From: CAIKXD01 sp035439485
GTDB taxonomy: Bacteria; Bacteroidota; Bacteroidia; UBA4408
Length of the DNA: 22,551 bases
Assembly (NCBI GenBank): GCA_035439485.1
Contig: DAORKI010000055.1
Location: 1-22,551 of the forward strand
Reading direction: 5' to 3'
Every line of letters begins with the position of its first letter. Positions within the stretch are counted from its first letter, which is position 1. The position numbers and the translations under genes are program-made. Shown here in pieces: positions 6,431 through 15,002 of this stretch. The notes beneath the pieces are model-generated. The model was not told the origin of the DNA, did no database searches, and saw only the letters and a program-made list of their open reading frames with translations.

Positions 6431-8347
6431 TTATTTGTATGAACGTGTGGCCAATTTTACGTTTTCAAATTTCAATGCTTCTTTATGCAATGCAGCCTCA
6501 CTACCAACTCCTTTATGTTCCCAAGCAGCAACATAGGCATACTCAGCATCATTTCTCTTAGCCTCTCCTTCATCTTGAAATTCAACTCTAAAGTGACCTC
6601 CACAGCTCTCATTTCTGTTTAAAGCATCAGTAACCATGAGCTCACCTAATTCAAGGAAATCAGCCACACGGCCAGCTTTTTCCAAGTCAACATTCATTTC
6701 ATTGGCACTACCAGTTACACGAACATCCTTCCAAAATTCCTCTCTTAATTGTTTAAGTAATCCTTTTGCCTTAGTTAAACCCTCAGCAGTTCGAGCCATT
6801 CCACAGTACTCCCACATAATTTTACCTAGCGCTTTATGAAAATCATCAACAGTTCTGTTTCCTTTAATGGAGAGCATTTTTTCAATTCTTTCATTGGCTG
6901 ATTTTTCAGCTTCAACAAAGGCAGGGTGATCAGTAGGTATAGCTTTTGTAAAAATTTCTCCAGCCAAATAATCACCAATGGTGTATGGTAAAACAAAATA
7001 GCCATCGGCTAAGCCTTGCATTAATGCACTAGCTCCCAATCTATTTGCACCATGATCACTAAAATTACATTCACCAGTGGCATATAAACCTTGAACAGTA
7101 GTCATTAAGTTATAATCCACCCATAAACCACCCATAGTATAATGTACAGCAGGGTAAATTCTCATTGGAACTTGGTAAGGGTCTTCATTGGTAATATGCT
7201 TGTACATATCAAACAAATTACCGTAACGTGCTTCTACCACATTTTTGCCTAATCTTTTAATAGCATCAGCAAAATCTAAATAAACAGCTAAACCCGATTC
7301 TCCTACACCTCTTCCATCATCACAAGCTTCCTTTGCGGCTCTTGATGAAATATCACGAGGGGCCAAATTACCAAAACTTGGGTATTTACGCTCTAAATAA
7401 TAATCTCTTTCATCTTCAGGTATATCCTGTGGTTTACGTTTATCACCTTGCTTTTTTGGCACCCAAACGCGACCATCATTCCTAAGTGATTCACTCATCA
7501 AAGTTAACTTTGATTGATAATCACCAGAAACTGGAATACAAGTTGGATGAATTTGAGTGTAACAAGGATTTGCAAAAAATGCTCCTTTTTTGTGGGCCTT
7601 CCAGGCTGCTGTTACATTGCAGCCCATAGCGTTTGTACTTAAGAAAAATACATTGCCATAACCACCTGTGGCCAACACTACTGCATGTCCAAAGTGTCTT
7701 TCTAATTTTCCAGTCTTTAAATCACGTGCAATTATACCTCTGGCTTTTCCATCAATATTAACCAACTCCACCATTTCGTGGCGATTAAACATCTCTACAT
7801 TTCCTAAACCAATTTGTCGGCTAAGTGCTGAATACGCACCTAATAGTAATTGCTGACCAGTTTGTCCTCGAGCATAAAAGGTTCTTGACACCTGTGCCCC
7901 ACCAAAGGAGCGATTATCAAGCAAACCACCATACTCACGTGCAAAAGGAACTCCTTGAGCAACACATTGGTCAATAATATTAGCACTCACTTCGGCTAAA
8001 CGATACACATTTGCTTCACGCGCTCTAAAATCTCCACCTTTAATGGTATCATAAAATAACCGAAATACACTATCTCCATCATTTTTATAATTTTTAGCTG
8101 CGTTTATTCCTCCTTGGGCAGCAATTGAATGTGCTCTTCGAGGGCTATCTTGATAACAATATGCTTTTACTTTATATCCTAATTCGGCTAAACTAGCTGC
8201 TGCCGAAGCTCCAGCTAAACCAGTTCCTACAACAATCACTTCCAATTTTCTTTTATTGGATGGATTTACTAATTTAACATGTGATTTATAGTTACTCCAC
8301 TTATTTTCAAGCGGTCCTTCAGGTATTTTTGAATCTAAAACTGTCAT
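6431..8347 (-). CDS. sdhA: Succinate dehydrogenase / fumarate reductase flavoprotein subunit
   Basis: A 638-residue catalytic subunit that interconverts succinate and fumarate with covalent FAD. The dinucleotide fold starts with GTGLAGASAAASLAELG (41-57). His73 in AHSIAAQGGINA is the expected covalent FAD attachment site. The substrate region includes HPTCIP, SESLRNDGRVW and APRDISSRAAKEA, and HYTMGGLWVD plus GANRLGASALMQGLADGYF follow in the usual order. The length fits the B. subtilis/Bacteroidota type. It lies 43 bases after sdhC and 40 before sdhB in one operon, facing the cytoplasm. Confidence 0.97.
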   Translation of the reverse strand: MTVLDSKIPEGPLENKWSNYKSHVKLVNPSNKRKLEVIVVGTGLAGASAAASLAELGYKVKAYCYQDSPRRAHSIAAQGGINAAKNYKNDGDSVFRLFYDTIKGGDFRAREANVYRLAEVSANIIDQCVAQGVPFAREYGGLLDNRSFGGAQVSRTFYARGQTGQQLLLGAYSALSRQIGLGNVEMFNRHEMVELVNIDGKARGIIARDLKTGKLERHFGHAVVLATGGYGNVFFLSTNAMGCNVTAAWKAHKKGAFFANPCYTQIHPTCIPVSGDYQSKLTLMSESLRNDGRVWVPKKQGDKRKPQDIPEDERDYYLERKYPSFGNLAPRDISSRAAKEACDDGRGVGESGLAVYLDFADAIKRLGKNVVEARYGNLFDMYKHITNEDPYQVPMRIYPAVHYTMGGLWVDYNLMTTVQGLYATGECNFSDHGANRLGASALMQGLADGYFVLPYTIGDYLAGEIFTKAIPTDHPAFVEAEKSANERIEKMLSIKGNRTVDDFHKALGKIMWEYCGMARTAEGLTKAKGLLKQLREEFWKDVRVTGSANEMNVDLEKAGRVADFLELGELMVTDALNRNESCGGHFRVEFQDEGEAKRNDAEYAYVAAWEHKGVGSEAALHKEALKFENVKLATRSYK

Positions 8348-8390
8348 ATCTTCTTTAATTTGCTGATATAGTTTAATTTAAAGTTAGTTT

Positions 8391-9092
8391 TTACTTAATC
8401 ACACCTAAATGCAAAGCTATAGGCATTAAAGCAAATACAAATGGAATAATAATGGAAAACCAAAATCCAACTTTTTTGATAGTTGGTGTATATTTTGAGT
8501 GATTTAAACCCATGGTTTGAAAAGCTGATTGAAAGCCATGCAATAAATGATATGCCAAACTGAACATTGATGCCACGTATAATACAACTACCAAAGGATT
8601 TTCAAAAACTTCTTTCATTTCGGCAAAAAGTGTTTCTTGACCTGGCAATTTATCTAGCTCGTTGTGTGCAATATGATCAGTAAATCTGCTTAATACCCAA
8701 AAATGTTTAAGATGTATGATTAAAAACATTAAAATCAATGTACCAAGAAGACCCATCCATCTGCTATACCACTTACTATTTGCATTAGGTTTTTGATATT
8801 GATATTTTACGGTTCTGCTTTTATTATTAACTAAGGTAAGCATTAAGGCATCTACAATATGAGCTATAATACCAATAAATAGCACCACTTCCATGGTTCT
8901 AATCAATAAGTTAGTGCCCATAAATTCAGCTCCTTTATTGAACATTTCGCCACCATCGTTGAAGAAAATAAGCGCGTTTATACCACAATGCACCAAAAGA
9001 AATGTAATTAAAAACAATCCAGTTATGCCCATCAGCATTTTTTTTCCGATGAGGGTACTGAACAATCCATTATTTACTGATTTTTTATTCAT
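8391..9092 (-). CDS. sdhC: Succinate dehydrogenase cytochrome b subunit, b558 family
   Basis: A 233-residue membrane anchor with five hydrophobic helices (about residues 18-44, 62-88, 112-134, 165-190 and 207-231). Histidines inside or at the ends of helices (His35, His78, His127/His130, His182/His185) supply candidate ligands for two b hemes. This is the one-gene, di-heme b558 type; no separate sdhD exists in the operon. It is the first gene of sdhCAB, and the upstream 9093-9264 carries the operon promoter. Confidence 0.93.
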   Translation of the reverse strand: MNKKSVNNGLFSTLIGKKMLMGITGLFLITFLLVHCGINALIFFNDGGEMFNKGAEFMGTNLLIRTMEVVLFIGIIAHIVDALMLTLVNNKSRTVKYQYQKPNANSKWYSRWMGLLGTLILMFLIIHLKHFWVLSRFTDHIAHNELDKLPGQETLFAEMKEVFENPLVVVLYVASMFSLAYHLLHGFQSAFQTMGLNHSKYTPTIKKVGFWFSIIIPFVFALMPIALHLGVIK

Positions 9093-9122
9093 ATTTAATC
9101 GAAATTTTATTTAAAAAGTGTG

Positions 9123-9153
9123 CGAATTTAAAAACATACCTTGTTTAATCAAA
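9123..9153 (-). promoter_or_regulatory. Promoter of the sdhCAB operon
   Basis: The minus strand shows TTTG (9153-9150), exactly 19 bases, then TAAATTCG (9130-9123), one mismatch from TAnnTTTG. The predicted leader is about 25 bases. Confidence 0.6.
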
Positions 9154-9264
9154 GTTCTTTTTTGATGTTTTTTTCACCAAACATTACATCATGCGCTATT
9201 GTTCAATACTACGATAATAATAATGTAATTTAGAATGAATTAAAATAAAAAACCAAACTACCAA

Positions 9265-10143
9265 TTAATTCCTTTTATCCATTCCCCACATTAATTTTTG
9301 ACGAAGGGTACTCATAAAATCGTTTCCTTTAAGTCTTACTAAGTTTACATTAAACTTTTCACGCATAATGGTAAGTTCTTCGTTGGCATCAAATATTTCT
9401 TGACGTGAATCAAGTGTTACAAGAAAATTTTTATTCCTACCTTCTATTTTTAATGTTACTACATCCTTATCGGAAATTATTATGGGTCGAACATTTAAAT
9501 TGTGTGGAGAAATTGGAGTAATAATAAAATTATTTGAATCGGGCATAACTAATGGTCCACCGCAACTCAAACTGTAGGCGGTTGAACCTGTGGGTGTTGA
9601 AATAATTAAACCATCAGCCCAATATGCATTTAAAAACTCACCATTGACCCAAGTGTGAATAGTCATCATGGTGGTGTTATCATTTTTATGCACAGTTACT
9701 TCATTTAGTGCAAAATTGAATTTTTGATACGGATTATTTAATGCCTCTAACCTTACTAAACTGCGTTTGTCTAATTCATAATTTCCATTAAAAATTTTTT
9801 CCATTGCGCTTTCAATATCTTCAATTGAAATACCCGATAAAAAACCCAATCTTCCTGTATTGATACCTATAATGGGGATTTCTGAAGCACCAACAATGGT
9901 AATTGTTTTAAGCATAGTGCCATCTCCTCCTATGCTGCAAAAAAAGCTAGGTTTTTTTTGCAAAATTTTTTCATCTTTAAAAAATGAAATAATGCTAGTA
10001 AATTTAATTTTATCCTTAATAATAGTGTAAAAATCCTCATGTACACATAATTCCATTCCCGACTCTTCAAGCTTAGTGATTAAACGTTGAATGGGGTTGG
10101 CGTTATAATTGTTTAAAGATTTTCCGTAAATTGCAATTAACAT
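9265..10143 (-). CDS. nadK: NAD kinase
   Basis: A 292-residue cytosolic enzyme that phosphorylates NAD with ATP (or polyphosphate) to NADP. The diagnostic GGDGT (72-76) is followed by NTGRLGFLS (95-103), the NE/D-type loop at ALNEVTVHK (145-153) and the conserved ADGLIISTPTGSTAYSLSCGGP block (177-197). The length is typical. It stands upstream of sdhC on the same strand, but a 172-base gap with its own promoter separates them, so cotranscription is unlikely. No clear -7 box was seen in front of nadK itself. Confidence 0.96.
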   Translation of the reverse strand: MLIAIYGKSLNNYNANPIQRLITKLEESGMELCVHEDFYTIIKDKIKFTSIISFFKDEKILQKKPSFFCSIGGDGTMLKTITIVGASEIPIIGINTGRLGFLSGISIEDIESAMEKIFNGNYELDKRSLVRLEALNNPYQKFNFALNEVTVHKNDNTTMMTIHTWVNGEFLNAYWADGLIISTPTGSTAYSLSCGGPLVMPDSNNFIITPISPHNLNVRPIIISDKDVVTLKIEGRNKNFLVTLDSRQEIFDANEELTIMREKFNVNLVRLKGNDFMSTLRQKLMWGMDKRN

Positions 10144-10304
10144 GTCTCAATTTTGTTTGGTAAATATAAAAAGAAATAATAGTTTCTACATGAATTAATT
10201 CTTATTTTTAATATCTACACTTTAGCTATGCTTGTCTAATAATTGAATAGTCACTTTTTAACAAACCAAATTTTAGAATTGCCTTCACATAAAATACTTG
10301 ATTG

Positions 10305-10334
10305 TTTGAAGCATTATTGCTAATTTTACATTTT
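10305..10334 (+). promoter_or_regulatory. Possible promoter of the mbnP-mbnH-like pair
   Basis: TTTG (10305-10308), 18 bases, then TACATTTT (10327-10334), one mismatch from TAnnTTTG. The ATG is 15 bases further on. This is weak. The rest of 10144-10304 is AT-rich with no recognisable element. Confidence 0.3.
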
Positions 10335-10349
10335 TAAATTTACTTTGAA

Positions 10350-11147
10350 ATGAAGATTAAGAAAATATATGTCTTAATATTAATTATAGTTTTTAATTGG
10401 GCTTGTAAAAAGGATAGTGAGATTAAAAAAGACATTGATGACCCAGCAATTGAGAAACCGATAGATACCGTGAATTATGGTTCTGTAACAATCAATTTTA
10501 CTAATTATGCGGGTAATGAGTTATTAGTTTTAAATGACAGTACGTACACTAATGCCAACAGTGATAATTTTACAGTATCAAAATTTAAATATTATGTAAG
10601 TAACATTGTATTAAGTAAGGCTGATGGAACCAAATTCATTGAGAAAGAAAGTTATTATTTAATTGATCATAGCATTAATAATACCTATAGTTTAGTAATT
10701 GATAGTATTCCAATTGGTACATATAGTGGAATTAATTTTACATTAGGTGTTGATAGCGCCAGAAATGTTTCAGGCGCACAAATAGGTGCCTTAGACCCAA
10801 CAAATGGAATGTTTTGGAGTTGGAATCAAGGCTATATTTTCTTAATGATGGAAGGAAATTCACCTAATTCAACAGCCTTCAACAACACCTTAATTTATCA
10901 CTTAGGTGGATTCACTAAACCTTACAACTGTATTAGGACAGTTAATCCTTTATTTGGGGCTAACAATCTCATTATCACAGGAAATAAAACTAGTAAAATT
11001 GGCATTAAAACCGATTTATTAGAACTGTTTGAAAGTCCAAGCTTAATTAAATTTGCGCAAACAAGCGAAGCTATGGGTGGTGCTGTGGCGGTTACCATTG
11101 CAAACAATGCCGAAAATATGTTCAGTGTTACCTCTATTGAAAACTAA
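10350..11147 (+). CDS. MbnP-family copper-associated lipoprotein
   Basis: A 265-residue exported protein. The signal segment (4-18) ends at Cys19 (NWAC), a loose lipobox that leaves a KKDSE linker. The body matches the MbnP domain: SVTINFTNY (45-53), FTVSKFKYYVSNI (74-86), GTYSGINFTLGVDSARNVSG (123-142), GALDPTNGMFWSWNQGYIF (147-165) and YHLGGF (183-188). In characterised methanotroph MbnP, the partner di-heme enzyme MbnH oxidises a tryptophan to kynurenine to create a copper site; Trp156 and Trp158 in MFWSWN are candidates here. The gene is one base upstream of a di-heme peroxidase-like gene, which strongly supports the assignment. Copper binding by this protein is inference. No methanobactin synthesis genes adjoin. 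Confidence 0.85.
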   Translation: MKIKKIYVLILIIVFNWACKKDSEIKKDIDDPAIEKPIDTVNYGSVTINFTNYAGNELLVLNDSTYTNANSDNFTVSKFKYYVSNIVLSKADGTKFIEKESYYLIDHSINNTYSLVIDSIPIGTYSGINFTLGVDSARNVSGAQIGALDPTNGMFWSWNQGYIFLMMEGNSPNSTAFNNTLIYHLGGFTKPYNCIRTVNPLFGANNLIITGNKTSKIGIKTDLLELFESPSLIKFAQTSEAMGGAVAVTIANNAENMFSVTSIEN

Positions 11148-11148
11148 A

Positions 11149-12180
11149 ATGCGCTATTTTTTTTCATTATTTTTTGTTGTTATAGTTTTATGCATTTCAT
11201 CATGTAAAATTGATTCAAAAGTTGTGCCCATTGTTGAAGATGATGACATTGTATTAAAGTGGCCTGATTATTTTCCCTCTCCAAACTATAACTTCGAAGA
11301 AAACCCTAGATCAAAAGAAGGATTTATATTAGGTAAAAAGCTTTTTTATGACCCTATATTAAGCAAGGACAATACTATTAGTTGCGGAAGCTGCCATCAA
11401 CAATTTGTAGCCTTTGCTCATGCCGACCATAAAATAAGTCATGGTGTTGAAAATAAGTTAGGAGTGCGTAATTCACCTTCACTTTTTAACCTTATTTGGC
11501 AAAAAGAGTTTTTTTGGGATGGCGGCTCAAAACACATTGAGGTTCAACCTATTGGTCCAATTACCAATCCAGTTGAAATGGATGAAACACTTGAAAATGT
11601 GGTAAATAAATTAAGCCAACGCGAAGAATATCGATCTTTATTTAAATCCGCTTTTAATTCAGACAGTATTACTAGTCAATTGGTTTTGAAGGCCATAGTT
11701 CAATTTATGGGCTCATTTATCAGTTGTAATTCAAAGTACGATAAAAACAGACAAGACCCAAATAATAATCCATTTACAAGTGATGAACAAGCGGGTTATG
11801 ATATATTTCAAGAAAAATGTGCTAATTGCCATGTTCCACCATTATTTACAGACAACAGTTACAGAAATAATGGCTTAGATGAGACGTTTAAGGATAGTGG
11901 AAGATTTCGTATAACAAATATTAACACTGATATGGGGAAATTCAAAGTTCCGTCTTTGAGGAACATTGTACTAACTTATCCCTACATGCATGACGGCAGA
12001 TTTGAAACCCTTGACAAAGTATTAAATCACTATTCAGACAGTATTAAACCATCGGCTACACTTGATGTGAGTTTAATAAATAAAATAAGCTTAACCAACC
12101 ACGAAAAATCTAAGCTCATAGCCTTTTTAAACACGCTTACTGACCAAGAATTTATAAAAGATAGCCGTTTTAAGGAATAG
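11149..12180 (+). CDS. Di-heme cytochrome c peroxidase / MbnH-like lipoprotein
   Basis: A 343-residue periplasmic c-type cytochrome of the CcpA/MauG/MbnH superfamily. The signal ends in the lipobox ISSC (Cys19). The two heme-attachment motifs are CGSCH (79-83) and CANCH (224-228). Met280 in PYMHDGRF is a plausible distal ligand of the second heme. Other family blocks are LFYDPILS (65-72), GVRNSPSLFN (105-114), FFWDGG (121-126) and VPSLRNI (267-273). The frame stays open upstream to 11053, but ATG 11149 gives the signal peptide and lies one base after the MbnP stop, so translational coupling is likely. Pairing with MbnP argues that it modifies its neighbour rather than only detoxifying peroxide. 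Detoxification remains possible. Confidence 0.9.
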   Translation: MRYFFSLFFVVIVLCISSCKIDSKVVPIVEDDDIVLKWPDYFPSPNYNFEENPRSKEGFILGKKLFYDPILSKDNTISCGSCHQQFVAFAHADHKISHGVENKLGVRNSPSLFNLIWQKEFFWDGGSKHIEVQPIGPITNPVEMDETLENVVNKLSQREEYRSLFKSAFNSDSITSQLVLKAIVQFMGSFISCNSKYDKNRQDPNNNPFTSDEQAGYDIFQEKCANCHVPPLFTDNSYRNNGLDETFKDSGRFRITNINTDMGKFKVPSLRNIVLTYPYMHDGRFETLDKVLNHYSDSIKPSATLDVSLINKISLTNHEKSKLIAFLNTLTDQEFIKDSRFKE

Positions 12181-12231
12181 TGCTATAATTTTTTAATCAG
12201 CTTGAGATTTTTTTTATATCGAAAACATTTC

Positions 12232-12239
12232 TATTTTCG
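12232..12239 (+). promoter_or_regulatory. Tentative -7 box of the OmpA/TPR lipoprotein gene
   Basis: TATTTTCG differs by one base from TAnnTTTG, in the same way as the sdh promoter box, and lies 43 bases before the ATG. No TTTG stands at the expected distance. No convincing terminator for the upstream peroxidase gene was found in 12181-12231. Confidence 0.25.
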
Positions 12240-12282
12240 CAGCTTCGTATAATCAGTTAATTTTTTATTTAAACAACTCAGG

Positions 12283-14112
12283 ATGAAAACTACTTTGCTT
12301 AAGAACAAATTTTTATTTGTAATGTCAGCAGCTATTGCGATATCAGGATGTAAAACTACAGACTGGTCAAAAGTAACATACACTACCACGCCAAATCCAT
12401 TGGAAATGCATGGTGATACCATTGTTATAACTGTAAAAGGTAGTATTCCTGCAAAAACACAAGCCCCAAAAGAAGTAATTACATTAACGCCAATGATGAA
12501 ATGGAATGGCGGTGAAGTAGCAATGAAACCACTTGTGTTTCAAGGTGAAAAAATTAAAGAAGGTAAAGGAATTGTGGTTGCAAAGAAAAAAGAAACCAAT
12601 TTTAATTACAGCGAGAGAGTAGCTTACCAGCCTGGAATGCGCGTGAGTGAATTTACTGCCAAAGCTGTTACCACAAAAAAAGACAAAGTAAAAAAAGAAT
12701 ACCAATTGCCTAAATTGGCTGATGCAACTGTAGTTACGCCATTGTTGGTTATGAGTGATGAAAAGCCTGTGATGGCTAAAGAAAATATGCCAAGAATAGT
12801 TCCTATGGGCATTGAAGGTGATATTCATTTTTTAATTAGCCAAGACAAAATTAGAACTGACGAATTAAAGGCTGACGACATGAAGGCATTAATGGATTTT
12901 ATTGCTGGAAGTCAAACTGCTATTAAGGATGAAAAGGGTAAAAAGACCATTGGTTACAACAAGAATTACGATATTAAAGGAATTTCAATTTCTGCTTATG
13001 CTTCACCTGATGGCGAGCAAGATAAAAATGCAAATTTGGCTGCCGATAGAGGCAAAGCTACTGCAAAGGAGCTGAATGCTTTCTTTAAGAAGAACGATTT
13101 GATGCATTTAATAGAAGCTACTGATACAATCAAAACCGAGAATCCAAAGACGGGAAAAATTACAAGCAAAGTTGAAAAAACTAGCTTAGAAGAAAAATTT
13201 TATACATTAGCTTCAACTCCAGAAGATTGGGAAGGATTTAAAACTAAAATGGAAGCTTCTACAGTTCCTGATAAAGAAATGATTTTAAGAATTTTATCTA
13301 CTTATTCAGATTTAGATAAAAGAGAAACAGAAATTAAAAATATAAGCAAAGCTTATACTGAAATTTCTGATCAAATACTACCAGCCTTAAGAAGAGCTAA
13401 AATTTCAGTAAGCGGTGAAAAAAAGTGTAAAACTGATGAAGTATTGATGCAAATGGCTGCTTCTATGCCAGATTCTTTAACTGCAGAAGAATTACTTTAT
13501 ACTGCTTCTATAACAACAGATATGGCTACTCAAACTACCATTTATGGTCATTGTGCTCGAGTTTATCCTAATGAATGGAGAGGTCATAACAACTTAGGTT
13601 GTATGTATTTGATGCAAAATAAAATTAATGAAGCAGGTGCTGCATTCGAGAAAGCTAATCAAGCTTCAGCTAATAATCCGGCTGTTTTAAACAATCTTGG
13701 CATTATTGCCATGAAAAAAGGTGATAAAAAAGCTGCAACTGAGTATTATGGTCAAAGCAGTGCAGCAGAAGCAAACTATAATATGGGAAGAATTAATATT
13801 ATGAATGGCAAATATTCAGCTGCGACCTCAAATTACAGCGATGCAAATTCATTTAACGCAGCACTTGCAAAATTGTTGAATGGTAATCCTGATGCAGCTA
13901 TGAGCACCATAGAAGCCTCAAATGATAAAGATAGTGCTATGGGTAACTATTTAAAAGCAATAATTTCAGCAAGAAAATCAGATGCTTCTGGTGTAGCAAA
14001 ATATTTAAATGCGGCTTTTGAAAAGGATGCTAAGTTGAAGGAAATGGCTAAAACAGACATGGAATTTGTAAAATTAAAAGATAATGATGCTGTTAAATCA
14101 TTAGTAAATTAA
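12283..14112 (+). CDS. Lipoprotein with OmpA-like segment and C-terminal TPR repeats
   Basis: A 609-residue protein with a signal peptide ending in the lipobox ISGC (Cys23). Residues 30-175 form a lysine-rich, beta-type region opening with TTTPNPLEMHGDTIVITVKG; I do not recognise a named domain. Residues about 179-270 end in ISAYASPDGEQDKNANLAADRGKATAKEL, which resembles the OmpA peptidoglycan-binding core (a glycine/alanine-SPEG-type loop, then N..LS..RA). A helical stretch of about 70 residues follows. TPR-like repeats then run from about 430 to 500 (EWRGHNNLGCMYLMQNKINEA, AVLNNLGIIAMKKGDKKAA), with degenerate ones to about 590. Mixed OmpA/TPR lipoproteins are common cell-envelope proteins in Bacteroidota, and some serve type IX secretion, but no T9SS core gene is nearby. 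A role in envelope structure is the safest inference. Strong terminator behind it. Confidence 0.8.
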   Translation: MKTTLLKNKFLFVMSAAIAISGCKTTDWSKVTYTTTPNPLEMHGDTIVITVKGSIPAKTQAPKEVITLTPMMKWNGGEVAMKPLVFQGEKIKEGKGIVVAKKKETNFNYSERVAYQPGMRVSEFTAKAVTTKKDKVKKEYQLPKLADATVVTPLLVMSDEKPVMAKENMPRIVPMGIEGDIHFLISQDKIRTDELKADDMKALMDFIAGSQTAIKDEKGKKTIGYNKNYDIKGISISAYASPDGEQDKNANLAADRGKATAKELNAFFKKNDLMHLIEATDTIKTENPKTGKITSKVEKTSLEEKFYTLASTPEDWEGFKTKMEASTVPDKEMILRILSTYSDLDKRETEIKNISKAYTEISDQILPALRRAKISVSGEKKCKTDEVLMQMAASMPDSLTAEELLYTASITTDMATQTTIYGHCARVYPNEWRGHNNLGCMYLMQNKINEAGAAFEKANQASANNPAVLNNLGIIAMKKGDKKAATEYYGQSSAAEANYNMGRINIMNGKYSAATSNYSDANSFNAALAKLLNGNPDAAMSTIEASNDKDSAMGNYLKAIISARKSDASGVAKYLNAAFEKDAKLKEMAKTDMEFVKLKDNDAVKSLVN

Positions 14113-14133
14113 AAAACTGTAACCTTTATAAAC

Positions 14134-14172
14134 AATAACCTGTTCAATAATATGGGCAGGTTATTTTGTTTT
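14134..14172 (+). terminator. Rho-independent terminator after the OmpA/TPR lipoprotein gene
   Basis: AATAACCTG (14134-14142) pairs perfectly with CAGGTTATT (14157-14165) around a 14-base loop, followed by TTGTTTT. Confidence 0.82.
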
Positions 14173-14174
14173 AA

Positions 14175-14186
14175 GTACTTAAGTAC
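14175..14186 (+). promoter_or_regulatory. Perfect 12-base palindrome, possible operator
   Basis: GTACTTAAGTAC is self-complementary over all 12 bases. It lies just after the terminator of the upstream gene and 66 bases before the ATG at 14253. It could be a dimeric regulator site, or chance in AT-rich DNA. Confidence 0.25.
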
Positions 14187-14252
14187 CTATTTTAGCAGCA
14201 TAATATATTATAATTATTTGTTATTCAGAATCAGACTCTAAACTTTTAAGAT

Positions 14253-14834
14253 ATGGCAAAATTTATTAAACCATTATTTTTGTTAATAGCACTTTGCTTA
14301 TTAAACACAAGTAGTTTAATAGCTCAGGAAGAAAAAAGCGACAGCACTCAAACAAGAGACCCTAAAAAATATTATCTTCAAATTAACACTTTGATAAAGG
14401 ATTCTAAAGGTCCAGACAAGGCTGATGAAAAAGTGGTTGTTAAAGGAGCTGTAATTAAAATCATTAATAATAATAACTATTTGATTGGTTCCTATTTTAC
14501 TGATAAAAAAGGAAAATCTTCCTTTCAATTACCATTGGACAAGAAATTCAAAATAATTATTCAAAAAAAGGGATATGTAACAAAAATTGTTGAAGTAAAT
14601 ACAGAAGTTCCTAAAGATGTAAACAATGCTTTTATTTTTGGTGTAGATGTTGCACTTTTTGCTGAAGTTAAAAATTTAAATACTGATGTTTTACTTAAAC
14701 CGGTTGCAAAAATTAGATATGATAAAATGAGTAAGGAATTTAATTACGATGTTGCTTATACTCACAAAGTTAATGGTGAATTAAAAAAAATGTATAAGGA
14801 ATACTACACTTTGAAAAAAAATAAAGAAGAATAG
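14253..14834 (+). CDS. Exported protein with a small carboxypeptidase-regulatory-like beta domain
   Basis: A 193-residue protein with a clear signal peptide (residues 5-23) and a likely cleavage at LIAQ-E. Residues about 38-110 read as a compact beta-sandwich of the CarboxypepD_reg/PEGA kind: VKGAVIKIINNNNYLIGSYFTDKKGKSSFQLP, then FKIIIQKKGYVTKIVEV. That is the usual pattern of a value, a turn D..G, a hydrophobic strand and a KKGY motif. The C-terminal third is lysine- and tyrosine-rich, ending in KKNKEE. No catalytic residues are evident. It stands alone between two strong terminators, so it is probably a single-gene transcript. Function unknown; surface or periplasmic location is inferred. 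Confidence 0.7.
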   Translation: MAKFIKPLFLLIALCLLNTSSLIAQEEKSDSTQTRDPKKYYLQINTLIKDSKGPDKADEKVVVKGAVIKIINNNNYLIGSYFTDKKGKSSFQLPLDKKFKIIIQKKGYVTKIVEVNTEVPKDVNNAFIFGVDVALFAEVKNLNTDVLLKPVAKIRYDKMSKEFNYDVAYTHKVNGELKKMYKEYYTLKKNKEE

Positions 14835-14857
14835 AAAATAAAGTTTCATAAATGCTT

Positions 14858-14893
14858 AAAAGTCCTGCCCCTTTTGGAGTGGGACTTTTTTTT
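14858..14893 (+). terminator. Rho-independent terminator after the 193-residue exported protein gene
   Basis: AAGTCCTGCCCC (14860-14871) folds with GGAGTGGGACTT (14876-14887) around a TTTT loop, with two G-T pairs and one mismatch, and runs into eight T residues. Confidence 0.88.
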
Positions 14894-14948
14894 AAAAATT
14901 AAAATGAATTAATATAGTGTTCAATTCTATTTTGATTTGTTGATATAA

Positions 14949-14983
14949 TTTGTAAAAACGCTTGTTGTTGTTTACTACTTTTG
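14949..14983 (+). promoter_or_regulatory. Promoter of thyA
   Basis: TACTTTTG (14976-14983), identical to the tRNA-Gln box, lies 19 bases before the ATG. The nearest TTTG (14949-14952) is 23 bases upstream, slightly wider than the usual spacing. Confidence 0.55.
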
Positions 14984-15002
14984 TTAATTACAATTTAACC
15001 TC

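Noticed and set aside
11053..11148. Upstream extension of the di-heme peroxidase frame
   Set aside because: It overlaps the MbnP gene and would place residues before a good signal peptide and lipobox; ATG 11149 fits better.
12484..12828. 114-codon minus-strand open frame inside the OmpA/TPR lipoprotein gene
   Set aside because: The plus frame has a signal peptide, recognisable domains and a terminator; the antisense product is low-complexity and rich in H, F and S.
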